From Agroathelia rolfsii (Eukaryota > Basidiomycota > Agaricomycetes > Amylocorticiales > Amylocorticiaceae), in NCBI GenBank assembly GCA_018343915.1, contig JABRWF010000006.1, positions 1,364,001 through 1,428,000 of the forward strand: 64,000 nt of DNA, in the 5' to 3' direction. Below are positions 10,592-21,850 of this stretch, in pieces; position 1 is the stretch's first letter, and the number at the start of each line of letters is the position of its first letter. Below the pieces are notes generated by a model, which did no database searches, had not been told where the DNA came from, and saw nothing but the letters and a program-made list of their open reading frames with translations. A program made the position numbers and the translations under genes.

Positions 10592-11594
10592 CTACTTGGC
10601 CACATTTTCACGAGCCTGTTGTCGTATCTTCTTCCTAGATGGTGTAATGAGCAAAAAGCAAGTGAGTGGTTTGTATACCGGATATAATAAGAAAAAGGAA
10701 GAACGTACTCGTATGCAACCTTGTCGTTTCTAGCACACGAAAAATAGATGAGCATGACAGTCAAAGTGGTACATAGAATAGTCACTTACTTGAACATTGT
10801 GTAAGCATCGCTCTGGGCTGGGTCAGCAACGTTAGGATCATCCAGAAGATCTTGGATACCAAGCAGAATCTATTATCATTATTTTGTAAAATTGACGCAG
10901 CGATAAGCAAAGAATTTGCCACTTCAAACGAGAAAACTATGTATGGTGGGAGAAAGTGAGAAAACATACTTGTTTAATGGTAATAGCGGGCTTCCATGAC
11001 TTATCCTCGTCAAGGATAGAGAGACAGACAGTGCCGGATGGGTAGACATTGGGATGGAATAGTGGCGGCGTGAATTTGCCTGTGAGAGTTGATTGGTCTG
11101 GTCAGAAATGCGAAAAGGACACAACGGAGAAAGCAAGGGCGGGCTCACATTTGGGTGGCTTGGAGGGATAATCTGTATGATTTGAGGTTAGACACGAAAT
11201 AGGTGAGATATACGCTGAATACAAAACGACGCTTACCCTCAGGGAAGGTCATCATGAGCTTGTAGAGTCCATTCTCCCAGGGCGTCTACGAAAAGATCAA
11301 TCATTTATATACTACTACCAACCATGAAATCTACCCCCGAAGGAGGTGTAACACGCACCCCAGCTTTTCCTGGAATACCGACTTCCCATTCCATGAGATT
11401 CAGCGAGCCATCTGCGGCTTTGGTAGGGCGTGCATAAAATCCCTATCAACAAGAGACATGTACAAGGCAAAAAGCGCGTTAGTGGCGCTGAGAGAAACTT
11501 GGTATATGCGGCTCGATAGGCAACATACGAATGGATGATCCTTTCGCCATTGTTTGCGTTCTTCAGCGAGACGGGGACGACAGATTCCAGCCAT
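10592..11594 (-). CDS. UBC9: SUMO-conjugating enzyme E2 Ubc9
   Basis: Accepts SUMO from the E1 and transfers it to lysines, alone or with E3 ligases. Eight exons: 11594-11529, 11442-11359, 11285-11237, 11172-11149, 11079-10970, 10869-10790, 10729-10709 and 10634-10592, 158 aa as in other eukaryotes. Clear marks are [20 protein letters not shown] at the start, the HPN motif ([16 protein letters not shown]) with the active Cys in GTVC, and [14 protein letters not shown]. Two exons are tiny: 24 bp (11172-11149) and 21 bp (10729-10709). Both are needed to keep frame and match the family. The HEI10/Zip3-like gene nearby belongs to a class that can work with this E2. Confidence 0.96.
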
Positions 11595-12084
11595 AGCGAT
11601 AGTACAAGATTTATATAATGTAGAGTATGAATTAAGGCGACAAGGGGGTCTCCAGAAGAAGAGAGAGCCGGCGAGAAGGTAAGGAGACGCTAGCACACGC
11701 AAGCCCAAGCAGGTTAATGGGTAGAAAGAGAGCAAATGCAACTGCGGTAGAACCACAGAGGGCACGGGGGAATAGACTTGTAATGATTAGTCAGCAGATA
11801 ATTGAATCCATCACAGCACACAACCCGTCCAGAACGCCTACTTTTATCTATATTCATAATGAAAATCGCGAGGTTATGAGCTGGCGGACACTCGGGATTC
11901 AAAGACTAGATTTGAAAGTTCACGAACGCAAGAAAAATGCCGAGACAAGAAATATCATTATCGTTACTACCGTACATATAAATCAGAACATCCTATTGTC
12001 CACTTGTAAAAAGACACCCCAAAAAAAGCAAGAAAGAGATCGGGAAGAGGTAAATAAGAAGACGAAATCAGGTTCAAGAATGTG
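11595..12084. other. Intergenic, UBC9 promoter region
   Basis: Upstream flank of UBC9 and 3' flank of the next minus-strand gene. No extra gene seen. Confidence 0.5.
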
Positions 12085-13181
12085 CTAGGTAACAGTCACA
12101 ATCTCTCCTTTACCGTCCTTCAAAATGACTACTTCGCATTCAATCTTCTCTCCCGTGTCCATACATATGACCTCGGTAGGATCCAATGGATTGAGACGAA
12201 TTTGCCTCTTCTCAAAGAAGGACCGACCGAGGACAACGTCAAAGTGAGGCTCCTCTGAAAGATAGACGGTCACTGTAACTGTTTTCTCATTCCTCATCCC
12301 TCTAGCAGAGGATGAAGCAGTCATAGCGCCTCCGTTCATAGAGATGGAACCGCTCTCGTCGAAAGAGCCAGTGAGGGTAATGGGCCACATCCCGATACTG
12401 ACGAGACCACCGTATCCATAATGTCCTGGTGCGGCGTCAGAAGGAATGAAAGAGTGCTTCATAGCGAACCGACGAGACACATAAACATGTCTATGGCCGT
12501 TTTTCAGCAACATTCGAACTGTGTGAATGGCGTATATTCAGCTACAGAATCAAGAGGGAACCGTGTTACACACCATTGGATACAGGCCCAATGGATCCTA
12601 TGACTGTGCGTACCCCGTTTTCGCTGTGGAAGTTGTCGAATTCTTTCTTATACTTCAGTATACCAGTATCCTCCTCTTTGCCAGATTTTGACTTCTTAGA
12701 TTTGCTGCTCTTCACCGATCTTGCCTTGGACGGTTTAGGAGATGGAGTTCGAGGCAGTTGGAATCTATAGTAAGCCGGATTTTGATACACAGAGAGGTCT
12801 GGCAAAGGGGCGTTTGGATCATGCAGATGGATTGTAGGAGAATTTAAGTTGAAATCAGGCGATATCGCCGGCGAAAGGGTATCTTTAGCCTGCTGTTGTC
12901 GCCATCTAAAGATGGTGTAGTCCGAGTCGTCGTCCAAGCTCCAGTACGAGCCATTCCAGGCGTATTTGATCCATCCTGGGCCTACTCTTTGGCCATGATA
13001 GTCACCCTTGATTTTACGAGAGAGTTTATCGTATAGAGCGGTAAGGGCCTCGTCAGGGACTATGACTGCTTCGTCAGTGTATTGAAAGCTGGCATGATGG
13101 ACAGGGGGCCGCACTGGAATGGACAATAGCAAAAGATGAGGAGGGTGTATGGACGTTAAGGATGGCGGGTGGTTGGGCCAT
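12085..13181 (-). CDS. Unidentified protein with possible retropepsin-like C-terminal region
   Basis: Not recognised. Two coding blocks are clear: one ending at 12574 and one at 12518-12085, joined by a 55-nt intron (junction SN-VRMLLKNG). The first block has a compact Trp/Tyr-rich segment (VGPGWIKYAWNGSYWSLDDD), then a Pro/Lys/Ser-rich linker with KSSKSKKSKSGK. The second has an all-beta look and contains PHFDVVLGRSFFEKRQIRL, like the FDVILG strand of pepsin/retropepsin folds, but no catalytic DTG was found. The 5' end is unresolved. The only upstream ATG (13181, giving MAQPPAILNV) is in a different frame from the main block (which passes SFQYTDEAVIV), and no standard intron reconciles them. 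A start exon may be missed, or there is a frameshift. Confidence 0.5.
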
Positions 13182-13280
13182 AGCACCTGACACTAGGGGG
13201 CAGGATGCAGGGGTGACAGGATGCAGGTCGGTGGTATGCAGCTGAAATGAGGCCTGAGTGGTTATGGTAATTGTTCAAGT

Positions 13281-13288
13281 TATATAAA
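13281..13288 (-). promoter_or_regulatory. Possible TATA box
   Basis: Minus-strand tttatata lies about 100 bp before the ATG at 13181, a plausible core promoter position for the gene at 12085-13181. Confidence 0.3.
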
Positions 13289-14339
13289 CGAGTATAGGAA
13301 ACATCCGATCACACTGCCAATACATGTAATGCGCTTCTCCGCTGCGCAAATCTGTCTGCTTCACCATGGTAATGACGTCATGTTGTCCTTGTGGTCACTG
13401 ACCTCTGATGTCGCTTTTCATCCTTACATGTACACAGGTTTCGTACTCCACTCTTGGGCTGTCCATGCGGTATCAATCGGTATAACGTTCCAGTGGTCAA
13501 CCGCCCCCAAACTTAATATTATGCTACTAATGCTACTAGTATATAAAAGTCATCATTTGATGCGTTAAATTTATATCTGCAAGTATTGCCGCTCTTGTCA
13601 AAGCACTATCTTTCAAGTCGGCCACTAGCTCCTTTGAGGCTGTAAGCCCCCCCCCCCGGTCCTTTGACCATTTGAACCGACATTGCCCTGGGCCGAAGAG
13701 ATATCGAGTCATTTCAGACGAAGTTTTTTTTTTCTCTCTCCCTATTCTTGTCATGTCCTTCGAGTTAGCATCATCATGTCCAGAAGACCACTAGCTTCGT
13801 AACATTTTTAGCTTTAAAAGCTGACTCAACATGCCAGCTCGACTAAAAAAAAAAAGGAGTACTGTGTTTAGACTTCCGAATTGGCTAATGGCGGCAGCCT
13901 TGGGGCTATTGATATAAACAGCTTTGGCACAGACAAGAACAGACTAGCTTCCAGGGAAGGTTCACGAGTGTTTCATATCAGATACAGTAACCTTTCACTA
14001 AAGCGTTCACTAAAATACTTTTTCTTCTGTTGCAGTTACCAAGCAAGACGCAAGAGGCCAGATCAAACGAAACTGCCAGATAGTGTACAGATGCGATAGA
14101 AGGCGGTCTGGAGTGCTCACACGAAAAGCGAAAATAGCCGGCCCCGAATTTTTCCATTATGTCTAATATATCAGTGAATAAGCTTTAAAGAGCTTCAATA
14201 ACTGGATGCAAAGTATTGTGTGAGTAAGGTATTACAATGAAGTTCAGGGACACCAGCAAACAGGCTAGCATTGCGCCTGGATGATATCGCAAAATTCATG
14301 GACGCATGAACAAGCTGAACCAAATATTTTGGCGGGTTT
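13289..14339. other. Long intergenic stretch, no gene supported
   Basis: About 1 kb without a supported coding region on either strand. It has a run of ten C near 13650, a T-run near 13725 and an A-run near 13850. Short open frames lack motifs and splice partners. Confidence 0.45.
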
Positions 14340-14851
14340 TTACACCTTGACCGAGGTGCTGCTGAGACCTTGGCCGAAACTATAGCGCAGGAATCCTGTA
14401 GTTTTGCCTCTGGGTGCGATAATATCTTCTATCTTGTCACCCATTTTCAGTGTTGTCCATCGAATGACACGAGGGTCGCGTTTCAAAATGGCAGATAGTG
14501 ATTTGACCGTCTTCGGGTGTGTATCAAAGTGAAGTGTCCAGTAGCTAAATTGAAGTAGTAGTTTAGCAAGACAGGCGGGAATACAGTAAAGGGCGCGACA
14601 CACTCTCCGACATGGTGTACCTGTTTTTGACGACGCATGATCTGAGGAAGTGTACGTGTTCCCCACGAGTCAATGCTGCGAACGACACCACCGTTGTCCA
14701 TGACATGTTTTGCAGCAGTTTCCACAAGCTGCTTCACCACTCGCTGTTTACAATAGTTATATGTAAATAACGGACATATGAGCAGAGGCGAGGAAAGACA
14801 CACGTAGTCAGCATTGTGGGCAGAAATACAGAGCAGCTCGTAAAAGGGCAT
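14340..14851 (-). CDS. MRP17: Mitochondrial ribosomal protein bS6m
   Basis: Small-subunit mitoribosome protein of the bacterial S6 family. Three exons: 14851-14804, 14743-14604 and 14544-14340, 130 aa. The N-terminus MPFYELLCISAH is the first beta strand of S6. Next come VVRSIDSWGTRTLPQIMR and YWTLHFDTHPKTVKSL, all usual for fungal bS6m. The second exon must run to the donor at 14603; stopping at an earlier GT would break the frame before YWTLHF. It is transcribed away from the Cox24/mS38 gene across 216 bp, so two mitochondrial translation genes share a promoter region. Confidence 0.88.
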
Positions 14852-15067
14852 CCTGATAGCGATGGATATTATTTATAAGACCGTCGAAATGGAGAGCAGA
14901 CTTGAACTGGGCCGCAAGAACCGGTAAATGAGAGAGTTGGTAGTGGTTGCCCAATCAGGCAAGTGGCTTCCGAGTTCCGCCATCGGATAGACCAGGCGAG
15001 TGCAGCTGTGCCGTCCTAACTTGAGTCAACTCTGCTCTCTTATCGACCTGCTTGTGGTCGAACAGCC
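14852..15067. promoter_or_regulatory. Divergent promoter between two mitoribosomal genes
   Basis: Two start codons 216 bp apart face outward. Both products are small-subunit mitochondrial ribosome proteins, which suggests coordinated expression; this is inferred from layout only. Confidence 0.5.
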
Positions 15068-15880
15068 ATGTCGCTGTTCGCCCGTTTCCTGCATTCAGCT
15101 CCAGGCGTAACAGCCAGACGCTCATACTCGTCCTACTTTTCCTCCAAATCCGGTGGTGGTGGCAAATATTTCAACGCGTCCAAGCCAGTCGTAGCTTCCT
15201 CGCCCAAAGATACAAAAAGTGAAGGCAGCAATGCCAACACGACGCCAGGCAGCCCCCAGTCGTCTCAAAGTGTCCTAGAGCCTACCATCGCAGCAGAAGA
15301 AATTGCCGCTGCACCGGTATATGCAGAAGCCTTTGTCCCCACGCACCCGATGTTGACAGAACACGAGTACAAACTGCACCGGTTCTTCTCTCTGCACCGG
15401 CCCCTTCTGACGCTCTCCCAACCGACGACGCATATTTTCTCACCTCCTTCGTCGAGTACAACACATCCATACAATATTTTGTCCACCCCCTCGGCACGTG
15501 CACCACCACCCCCAGCACACATTTCGTTTGATGACCCACCGGAGGCCACTCCCGAAGCAGACGCTGACACTGCTAGGCAACTAGCAAGGGCAATGGTTAT
15601 GCACCGTGTCTCCGGCTCAATGGAATGGGATGCGACTCTTAGACGTCTTGGCCTGGACATTGACACTCCAAGGCAGGAGGAGGCCAAGATGCTAGAGAAC
15701 GAATTCCAGGTGATGTTGGACAGCACCAAGAGGAAGAGGAGAAAGAAGATGAAGAAGCACAAGTATGTGTATTTTATTTTATATATATATATATTCCAGT
15801 CTGCTCATTCTATGTTTCATTCTCTCAGGTTGAAGAAGAGGAGAAAGCTTCAACGCGCCACCCGTCTTAGAATGAAATAA
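15068..15880 (+). CDS. COX24: Cox24/AURKAIP1-type mitochondrial protein (mS38)
   Basis: C-terminal basic domain of the Cox24/mS38 family, a small-subunit mitoribosome protein also linked to mitochondrial mRNA processing. Two exons: 15068-15762 and 15829-15880, 248 aa. The N-terminus (MSLFARFLHSAP..RRSYSSYF) looks like a mitochondrial presequence. A long Ser/Pro/Ala-rich middle is followed by the diagnostic end TKRKRRKKMKKHKLKKRRK. The 66-nt intron is a multiple of three and has no stop, so unspliced mRNA would insert 22 residues in the middle of the basic motif. Splicing is chosen because it restores the uninterrupted motif. Confidence 0.85.
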   Translation: MSLFARFLHSAPGVTARRSYSSYFSSKSGGGGKYFNASKPVVASSPKDTKSEGSNANTTPGSPQSSQSVLEPTIAAEEIAAAPVYAEAFVPTHPMLTEHEYKLHRFFSLHRPLLTLSQPTTHIFSPPSSSTTHPYNILSTPSARAPPPPAHISFDDPPEATPEADADTARQLARAMVMHRVSGSMEWDATLRRLGLDIDTPRQEEAKMLENEFQVMLDSTKRKRRKKMKKHKYVYFILYIYIFQSAHSMFHSLRLKKRRKLQRATRLRMK

Positions 15881-15951
15881 GACAATTTATTAGTTTTTCT
15901 TTATTAGCATCATGCAATATAATACGATTCCCTCTCCCTTGCTACGACACA

Positions 15952-17895
15952 TCATGTCGAGAGGTATTTCCAAACCCTGACTCCTCCCTTACGTTTTCCT
16001 TCCCCTTCCCAGGCCCATCCATCTTTCCATATTTCGGCGTATCCCTTCTGCAATAGCAGTTCCTTTACACCGTCTATTTCTATCAAGTGCGTAAAGAGCA
16101 CAATATATTGGGGCCATTCGTGGTCCCAGTCCCGAATTTCCACGCCTTGCCCCGGTGGAGACATGGGCAGTCTCGACGGCGGGAATTCTGGATCAACGAC
16201 AGCCGGGAACCGGATAGATAGATATTCTATAGGGTCTTGGAAGAATACATCTGTTTGGTCATGGTACTGTGCGGCTTCGTCTGGTCTGAATAGGGATTTC
16301 AATTATCTGTTATAACGAACATAATTTGAATGTAACTTACGATAGTCCGAGAGGCGGCTCACACCCCAACGCCCACATTCTACCAGTCGAGCTGAGTGCA
16401 GGATTATGTAGATATGCTTGCCATGGTGTTGAATGGCATGGCATCAGGAATCCAATGCTCGACACCTCTTGCTGGTCGAGAGACCTCAGGAAATGCATGA
16501 CGGATATCTGGGCTGAGCCAAAGATAAACATGACGTAGAGAGATGCTGGGAGGGAAAGCAGCAAGAACGTTATTATTCTTCGTTGAATGGGTGGAAGCCA
16601 GAGAGATGGGGAAGTTGACGGGAAAGTTTTGACTAAGGACGTTGCCGCTAGGATGTGTAAAAGGGGAAGCAGAGGGTGAATGAATCGCCATTCTTTATGT
16701 CCTGCGATGGAATAAATCGAGATAGTCCAGAAAATGCAAACCAGTACCACTCGCTGAGGCGTAGAAAGCGAGATTACGTTGTGGAATTTGTTATCATGGG
16801 GTTTGTCCTGTTCAAATGGATGTGTTCTCAAGGAAAGCCAAGCACCATGAAGTACAAACGGCAATGCAGTAGTGCAAAGAATAGGCAGTGCTTGTGTGAT
16901 GTAGTAGTGCCAAGGAGAAGCCCCATAGAACAGAGACACGGGTGACATATTTGTGAGTACAAAATTGAGTGGGGTAAGTGTTGGCTTTCCATAGTACAAA
17001 CTGTCTAGGGCAAATAAACCTGATAGGGCGACCATCCTAAAAAAAACGCAGTGAATCGATAGGTAGAAAGGAAATGCATTCAACCTTACGTACCCAACAA
17101 GCAGCATGTCCAACAAGACGCCCCGCAGAAGTTTTGGATGCTGTCTTAAGTTCCAAAGTAGCATAGTAATCATGCAAATCCATATAACAGCATTCGTGAC
17201 TCGGATTGAACATGCCAAGGATACAAACATCAGCATCGTGCGTATCTTAGACCTGGAAATATAATAAGCTGACTCTCCCTCCAGTAGACAAAGCACATCC
17301 TACCTGCTTGGTTTGCTATTCCATGGATAATATACCAGCGCAACGGTAGTGAGCGAAGTTTCAAGCGAATTCGAAAGCGAGCGAGATAACGCCAAGATAT
17401 TGAAGAACGACGTAAGGGATAGGAAGTACTGTAAAAAAAATAGCTGAACTACGGTTTACTGATATATTTTCGATAGACGTACTGCAGTCGAGGCATGCTG
17501 CCTCCCAACAGATGTAGATGCCAGCTTCATTGTCCAGATATCCGTTATGGCAGCAAGGATACCGTGTATAATCTTGGGGCCAGTGATCTATACGTCAAGG
17601 AATTCCAGTTGGCTACTGATTAAGACGAGTTGTTGTGAGCGCTGCAAACCAGTAACGAAGTTTGGTCTAGCCCAGTGGCACGAAGTATCCAAAACACGGG
17701 CGCGTTTACGAGAGGATACAAAATAGAGCGGATTGGTTTTGGCGCCAGCCATTCCCATGTGAGATAGCCATATCCAAAGACAAGGTAGTGCGCAGGCTCG
17801 AGTGATTGGAAGTATTCGTCAGGTTGAAAGAAGGACTGGGTAGAGAGCGAAATGAATACACGTAGAACCAAAGCCAACACCGTCGTGGATTGCAT
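15952..17895 (-). CDS. GPI10: GPI mannosyltransferase III (Gpi10/PIG-B, GT22)
   Basis: ER membrane enzyme that adds the third mannose of the GPI anchor from dolichol-phosphate-mannose. Six exons: 17895-17650, 17587-17483, 17428-17304, 17252-17094, 17036-16341 and 16285-15952, 554 aa. The luminal acidic motif FFQPDEYFQSLEPAHYLVFG follows the first helix. Later come LSRSLSNSLETSLTTVAL, many hydrophobic helices and the late motif GHKEWRFIHPLLPLLHI, all family hallmarks. The C-terminus forms a hydrophilic domain. The start is set at the ATG at 17895; the frame is open further upstream but holds no earlier ATG. Cupredoxin-type GPI-anchored proteins such as the one at 36386 would be its clients. 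Confidence 0.93.
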
Positions 17896-18171
17896 CAAGG
17901 CCGATGTGGGACATGGTCCGAAAAACACGGAGTTTATATCCCAGTGATCAACACAAGCCTTCGTATTTTTGAATGTTGGCAGGTTGGATCACATTGTTCG
18001 TCAATAGAAACCCAATACATAGAATAATATACATGTATGCATAGATATTAAATGCTATTCCGCTCTGAACAAGCAGACAAGAAATAGGTTTGAGCTGTAT
18101 GATTGATAACAACCAAAATCATAATAACCAATCGTGGATCTCGTGAGCAAGAAAATGCAAATGATTTGTTG

Positions 18172-20309
18172 CTACATTCTCTCTGCCTTGAACCTTGATA
18201 TCCTCCTGGGCGGGGCTTGTACAAGTGGTTCCACCGCCTTCGCGGTTCCTCTGTTGGTCTCAGGTATTTTCTCACGGACGGCGGCAGCTACGATAGTCGG
18301 AGGTCGTTCGGGTCGCGAGAGAGGAACTCTGGGATAGGACGGCGATTCGACAATCATAGAAGGCATCGTGCTAGGCATCACGGAGGGAGGCCAGTTCGGA
18401 ACTTGCGACGACGAAATAGACGGGTCGTCAGCGTTTAATTTGGGCATGACTGTAGGTGGTTGTTGCGAAGAAGGATCCAATATCGAAGATACGAAATCTG
18501 TTGGTTTGGGGGATGAACGGGTATTTGTAGTCAGAGGTGTCATGGGAGTGGCAGGGCCAGACTCTGCAGCATTGATTTCAGCGAGTTTATTCGAGTTGCC
18601 GGCTGTACGATCTGCCTTAAACCTAGAGACCGCAGCTCTGGGAAGCGTTGGCTCTGAAGTCAGAGGCGCCGACTGAGCTTGCTTTGGCCGATCTACCCTA
18701 GCTATATTGCGAGTGTTTTCTATTTTCAGCTTTCCAAGCATTTCTTGCATTTCTCCATCTTCGCTGCCACTTTCTCCTGACTCGCCGCCAACGAGCTGCC
18801 CATTCTCGAGCTTTCCGATTCGGATGGAATGTTGAATGGCTTCTTGACTAGAGGCTGGAAGAATCGTAGGTCCAACAGAGCTTTTCGGGAGCGTTGCACC
18901 GTAAGAAGCTGCCAAACGGTCCGCTTTAAATCGAGACAGTGCTGATTTTTCCCGGGGCTGAGGAACGCCCTACAAAATTTTTATACAAAAGTAAGGAGAG
19001 GTGGGACGTAAACTCACCATGATATCAGATTCATCTTCTTTTGCTTCATCATCATGAGTGTGAGATGTAAGAGCTTCGTAGGCATCCAAGCCAATGGTAC
19101 CACGGCTTTTGTAGTATTCGAGTGCTATTTCTCTTTGATGGCGGATCTCATCGAAATCGTACTCGTCTTCTTCGATTTCTTCCCCTGTGTCGTCCGTAGA
19201 GGTCGGGTCAGAAGAGCTGAGACTATCGTGACCGTCGACGCCATGATGAGCGATATTATCTTCGTCAGGCTCACTGAGGATAGCAGAGCCAGGCTCTGAT
19301 TCATCATCTGAATCAGCCTCAGGAAGAGAGGGGTCGTTCAACATAGTAGACGCAGGCGCTCTCTCAACGACGTTCATCTTCATGGGATGTTTTTCGATGG
19401 GTGTCTTGAACGACTTTTTACCAGAACGTAGACGGCCAACGGCAATGTCTCCCCATTTTTCTGGCACTGAATCTTCGTCTTCATCTTCCTTCTCGATCTT
19501 GGGCAGCTCGGCGAAGGATACACGTTTCTTGGGCTGTTGGCTTTGCCCGCGTCTGTTCTTTTCTAGCTGCAAATCGTCATCGAGCTCTTGCTGTTTCGAC
19601 ACTTCCTTTCGTTCTCGGGACAGCTTAAGGTCCTTCATAAGAGCTTTACCCATCTTCTTATGCATTTCTCGTACGGCCTTGAGCTTCTCAAGGTCTTGTT
19701 TCACTTCTTGCTCTTTCTTCTCCTTAACAGCCACCGCATCAGTTTCCTTTTCAGTACTACTTCCTTCGGGAATAGCGGCTTCCTCAGCTTCCAGCTCATC
19801 GAGGATACGATCCCGCTCGCGCCTGATACGTTCCTGTTCTGAGGACGAGAGCGTGTCAAAGGATATAGGAACGTTGTCATTCAGAGTGTCGGCTGGATCC
19901 GCTGTCAATGATAGCAAATTGGCATTGGCCGCGGGTTCCGTGATCTCAATGATCGGTAATCCTTCTTCGTTGACCACCTGCATATTATCTCACTCGTCAA
20001 TCTTCATGCCAAAATTGTTTAAAGAGTCCAGGCGTACTTCACCCTTGTCATTGCGCAGGCCTTCAGTGCCGTTGTTGCCCACGATTTCTCCTAGCTTCTC
20101 GGTGATGGATTTGAGTTGCCCCGGCGTGATCTTGTTGTTGGGTGCGCCGGGATTAAAACTATTGGGTGAAATTGAGTTGATCAGGGCCTGGAGGGCTTTA
20201 ACCGCCATGAGTATTCCATGAGATAAAACATTTTATTATGGATATTAAAACCTTGTCCTTTGCCTTCCGTTAGCTCCTGTGCATGTCCAGACGGGGTGGT
20301 GGCGGCCAT
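18172..20309 (-). CDS. Bud27/URI-like protein with DUF3835-type SRFKAxR motifs
   Basis: Four exons: 20309-20252, 20195-20038, 19977-19018 and 18969-18172, about 657 aa. After a short N-terminal part comes VNEEGLPIIEITEP, as in unconventional prefoldin RPB5 interactors. Next are a long acidic and charged coiled-coil region (EQERIRRERDRILDELEAEE; RERKEVSKQQELDDD) and KKRVSFAELP. The C-terminal third holds three copies of SRFKA(D/E)R, at about residues 400, 500 and 650 (end). Family members act in the cytoplasm in RNA polymerase assembly, TOR signalling and translation initiation. No full prefoldin domain is visible N-terminal to the NEEGLP motif, which is unusual. The second intron (20037-19978) is inferred from frame: without it a stop follows. 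Shares a 200-bp divergent promoter with PNO1. Confidence 0.6.
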
Positions 20310-20509
20310 GATGTAAGTGCTGCAAGCACATGTCTCACTGCAGCTGTTCTGCAGTGAAGCCGCCGGAAGCAAACTCTTTAACTCAAAGTCACGTGGCTGG
20401 CGGCCATGGTGATGATTTTACCCACACCCTTGTTAGACCTCCGCCTCCGCCATCATTTCAGACTTTCTCACCCATACAAAAAAAGGTTCTCTATATCCAT
20501 CTGTAAAAC

Positions 20510-21523
20510 ATGGTTGTCGTACAAGCAGAGCCAAGCACGAGTGTTAAAACCGCTAAGAAGACCCGCAGAGGAAAACACAAAAAGCCAGCAAGGATTGCCT
20601 CAGATGCTGATCAGGACATGCAGCAAGACGGCGGCGCTGGAGGCCAAGCTACTAACACCTCATCTCTGCAGCCTAAGGAAGGAGGCGAGGATGACGATCT
20701 AATGATTGATAATAACCCTGGTGCTGCTGCTCGGCCTGCACCTGCGCCTGTCTTTGCACCTCTGGACCCTTCTGCTGATCGGACAACTCTGAAGTCAGAG
20801 ACCCGAAGGATACCTATTCCACCCCATCGAATGACGCCTCTGAAGAAAGATTGGGTCAATATATTTGGCCCCTTGACGGAAATATTGGGTCTTCAAGTGC
20901 GCATGAATGTACAACGGAGATCAGTAGAAATCCGAGTATGTTTGCATCCGTTTACTTTTTTTTAGTGCGCTCCTATGCCCTAACCTCTGTTTTTATGCAG
21001 ACATCGAGACAGACCAAGGACATTGGTGCACTACAAAAAGGAGCCGATTTTGTGAAGGCATATGCGCTAGGCTTTGATGTTAATGTAGGGCCTTTTTCAC
21101 CTATAGGAGTATATGCCCTGATTACTGATGTATCACAGGACTCTATCGCACTTCTACGACTGGACGATCTATATCTTGATTCATTTGAGATCAAAGATGT
21201 TAAAACATTACACGGAGACCATCTCTCTCGAGCAATTGGTCGTATTGCCGGACAGGACGGCAAGACAAAATTTACAATAGAGAATGCGAGCCGAACTCGC
21301 ATCGTTCTTGCAGACACGTGGGTAACCCTGCAATCAGATACCTGGTTTTCATTCACTCACCTGTCAATCATGTTTCTTCAGAAAAATCCATATTTTGGGC
21401 TCATTCCAAAACATCAAGATTGCGCGAGACGCCATCGTCTCTCTTATTCTTGGTTCGCCGCCAGGCAAGGTCTACGCTGGCCTGAGAACGGTCAGCAGCC
21501 GCATGAGGCAAAGAGCCATTTAA
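20510..21523 (+). CDS. PNO1: Ribosome assembly KH protein Pno1/Dim2
   Basis: Binds pre-40S rRNA near the 3' end of 18S in nucleolus and cytoplasm and helps the Nob1 cleavage. Three exons: 20510-20935, 21001-21317 and 21382-21523, 294 aa. A Lys-rich, disordered N-terminus is followed by [16 protein letters not shown], the KH-like fold and the second KH with [18 protein letters not shown]. The end is [19 protein letters not shown]. These are near-invariant in the family. Frame and homology require the donor at 21318, although a GT four bases later also exists. Confidence 0.95.
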
Positions 21524-21850
21524 TTCGACATCGGCACCTTTGTTTTACCGCTCATTATAGTTGCATCTTCTCATGGCCCAGGCAGCGGGGGAGTCGAAAG
21601 GTGCTAATTATGAATTATCGTAGGATAGCTACATGTTATCGATATCGCTGTAAGGATAGTGTACATTTCTTGCGCACAGCGCAAAAGGCATCTGTTTCAA
21701 TGGTCGTCCCCGTCTTTCTTTCACTCGAAGGTGTCCGGACGATGCTTGTTCGCCTTGTTCAGCTCATATTGGTCTACCTGCGTTTTCTCGAGTAAACTAT
21801 GAACAGATTGTTAATTTCTGTACTTGAGATGTAGGCGTCAAGCGGTCGGC
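21524..21850. other. Convergent intergenic, PNO1 / oxidase 3' ends
   Basis: 327 bp between the stops of two convergent genes. Nothing else recognised. Confidence 0.5.

Noticed and set aside
17896..17928. Longer N-terminus for GPI10
   Set aside because: The upstream codon is GTG, not ATG; the ATG at 17895 leads straight into the first membrane helix.
19382..20221. 279-codon open frame opposite the Bud27/URI-like gene
   Set aside because: Ser/Phe-rich mirror of an acidic coding exon; spans real introns and has no domain.
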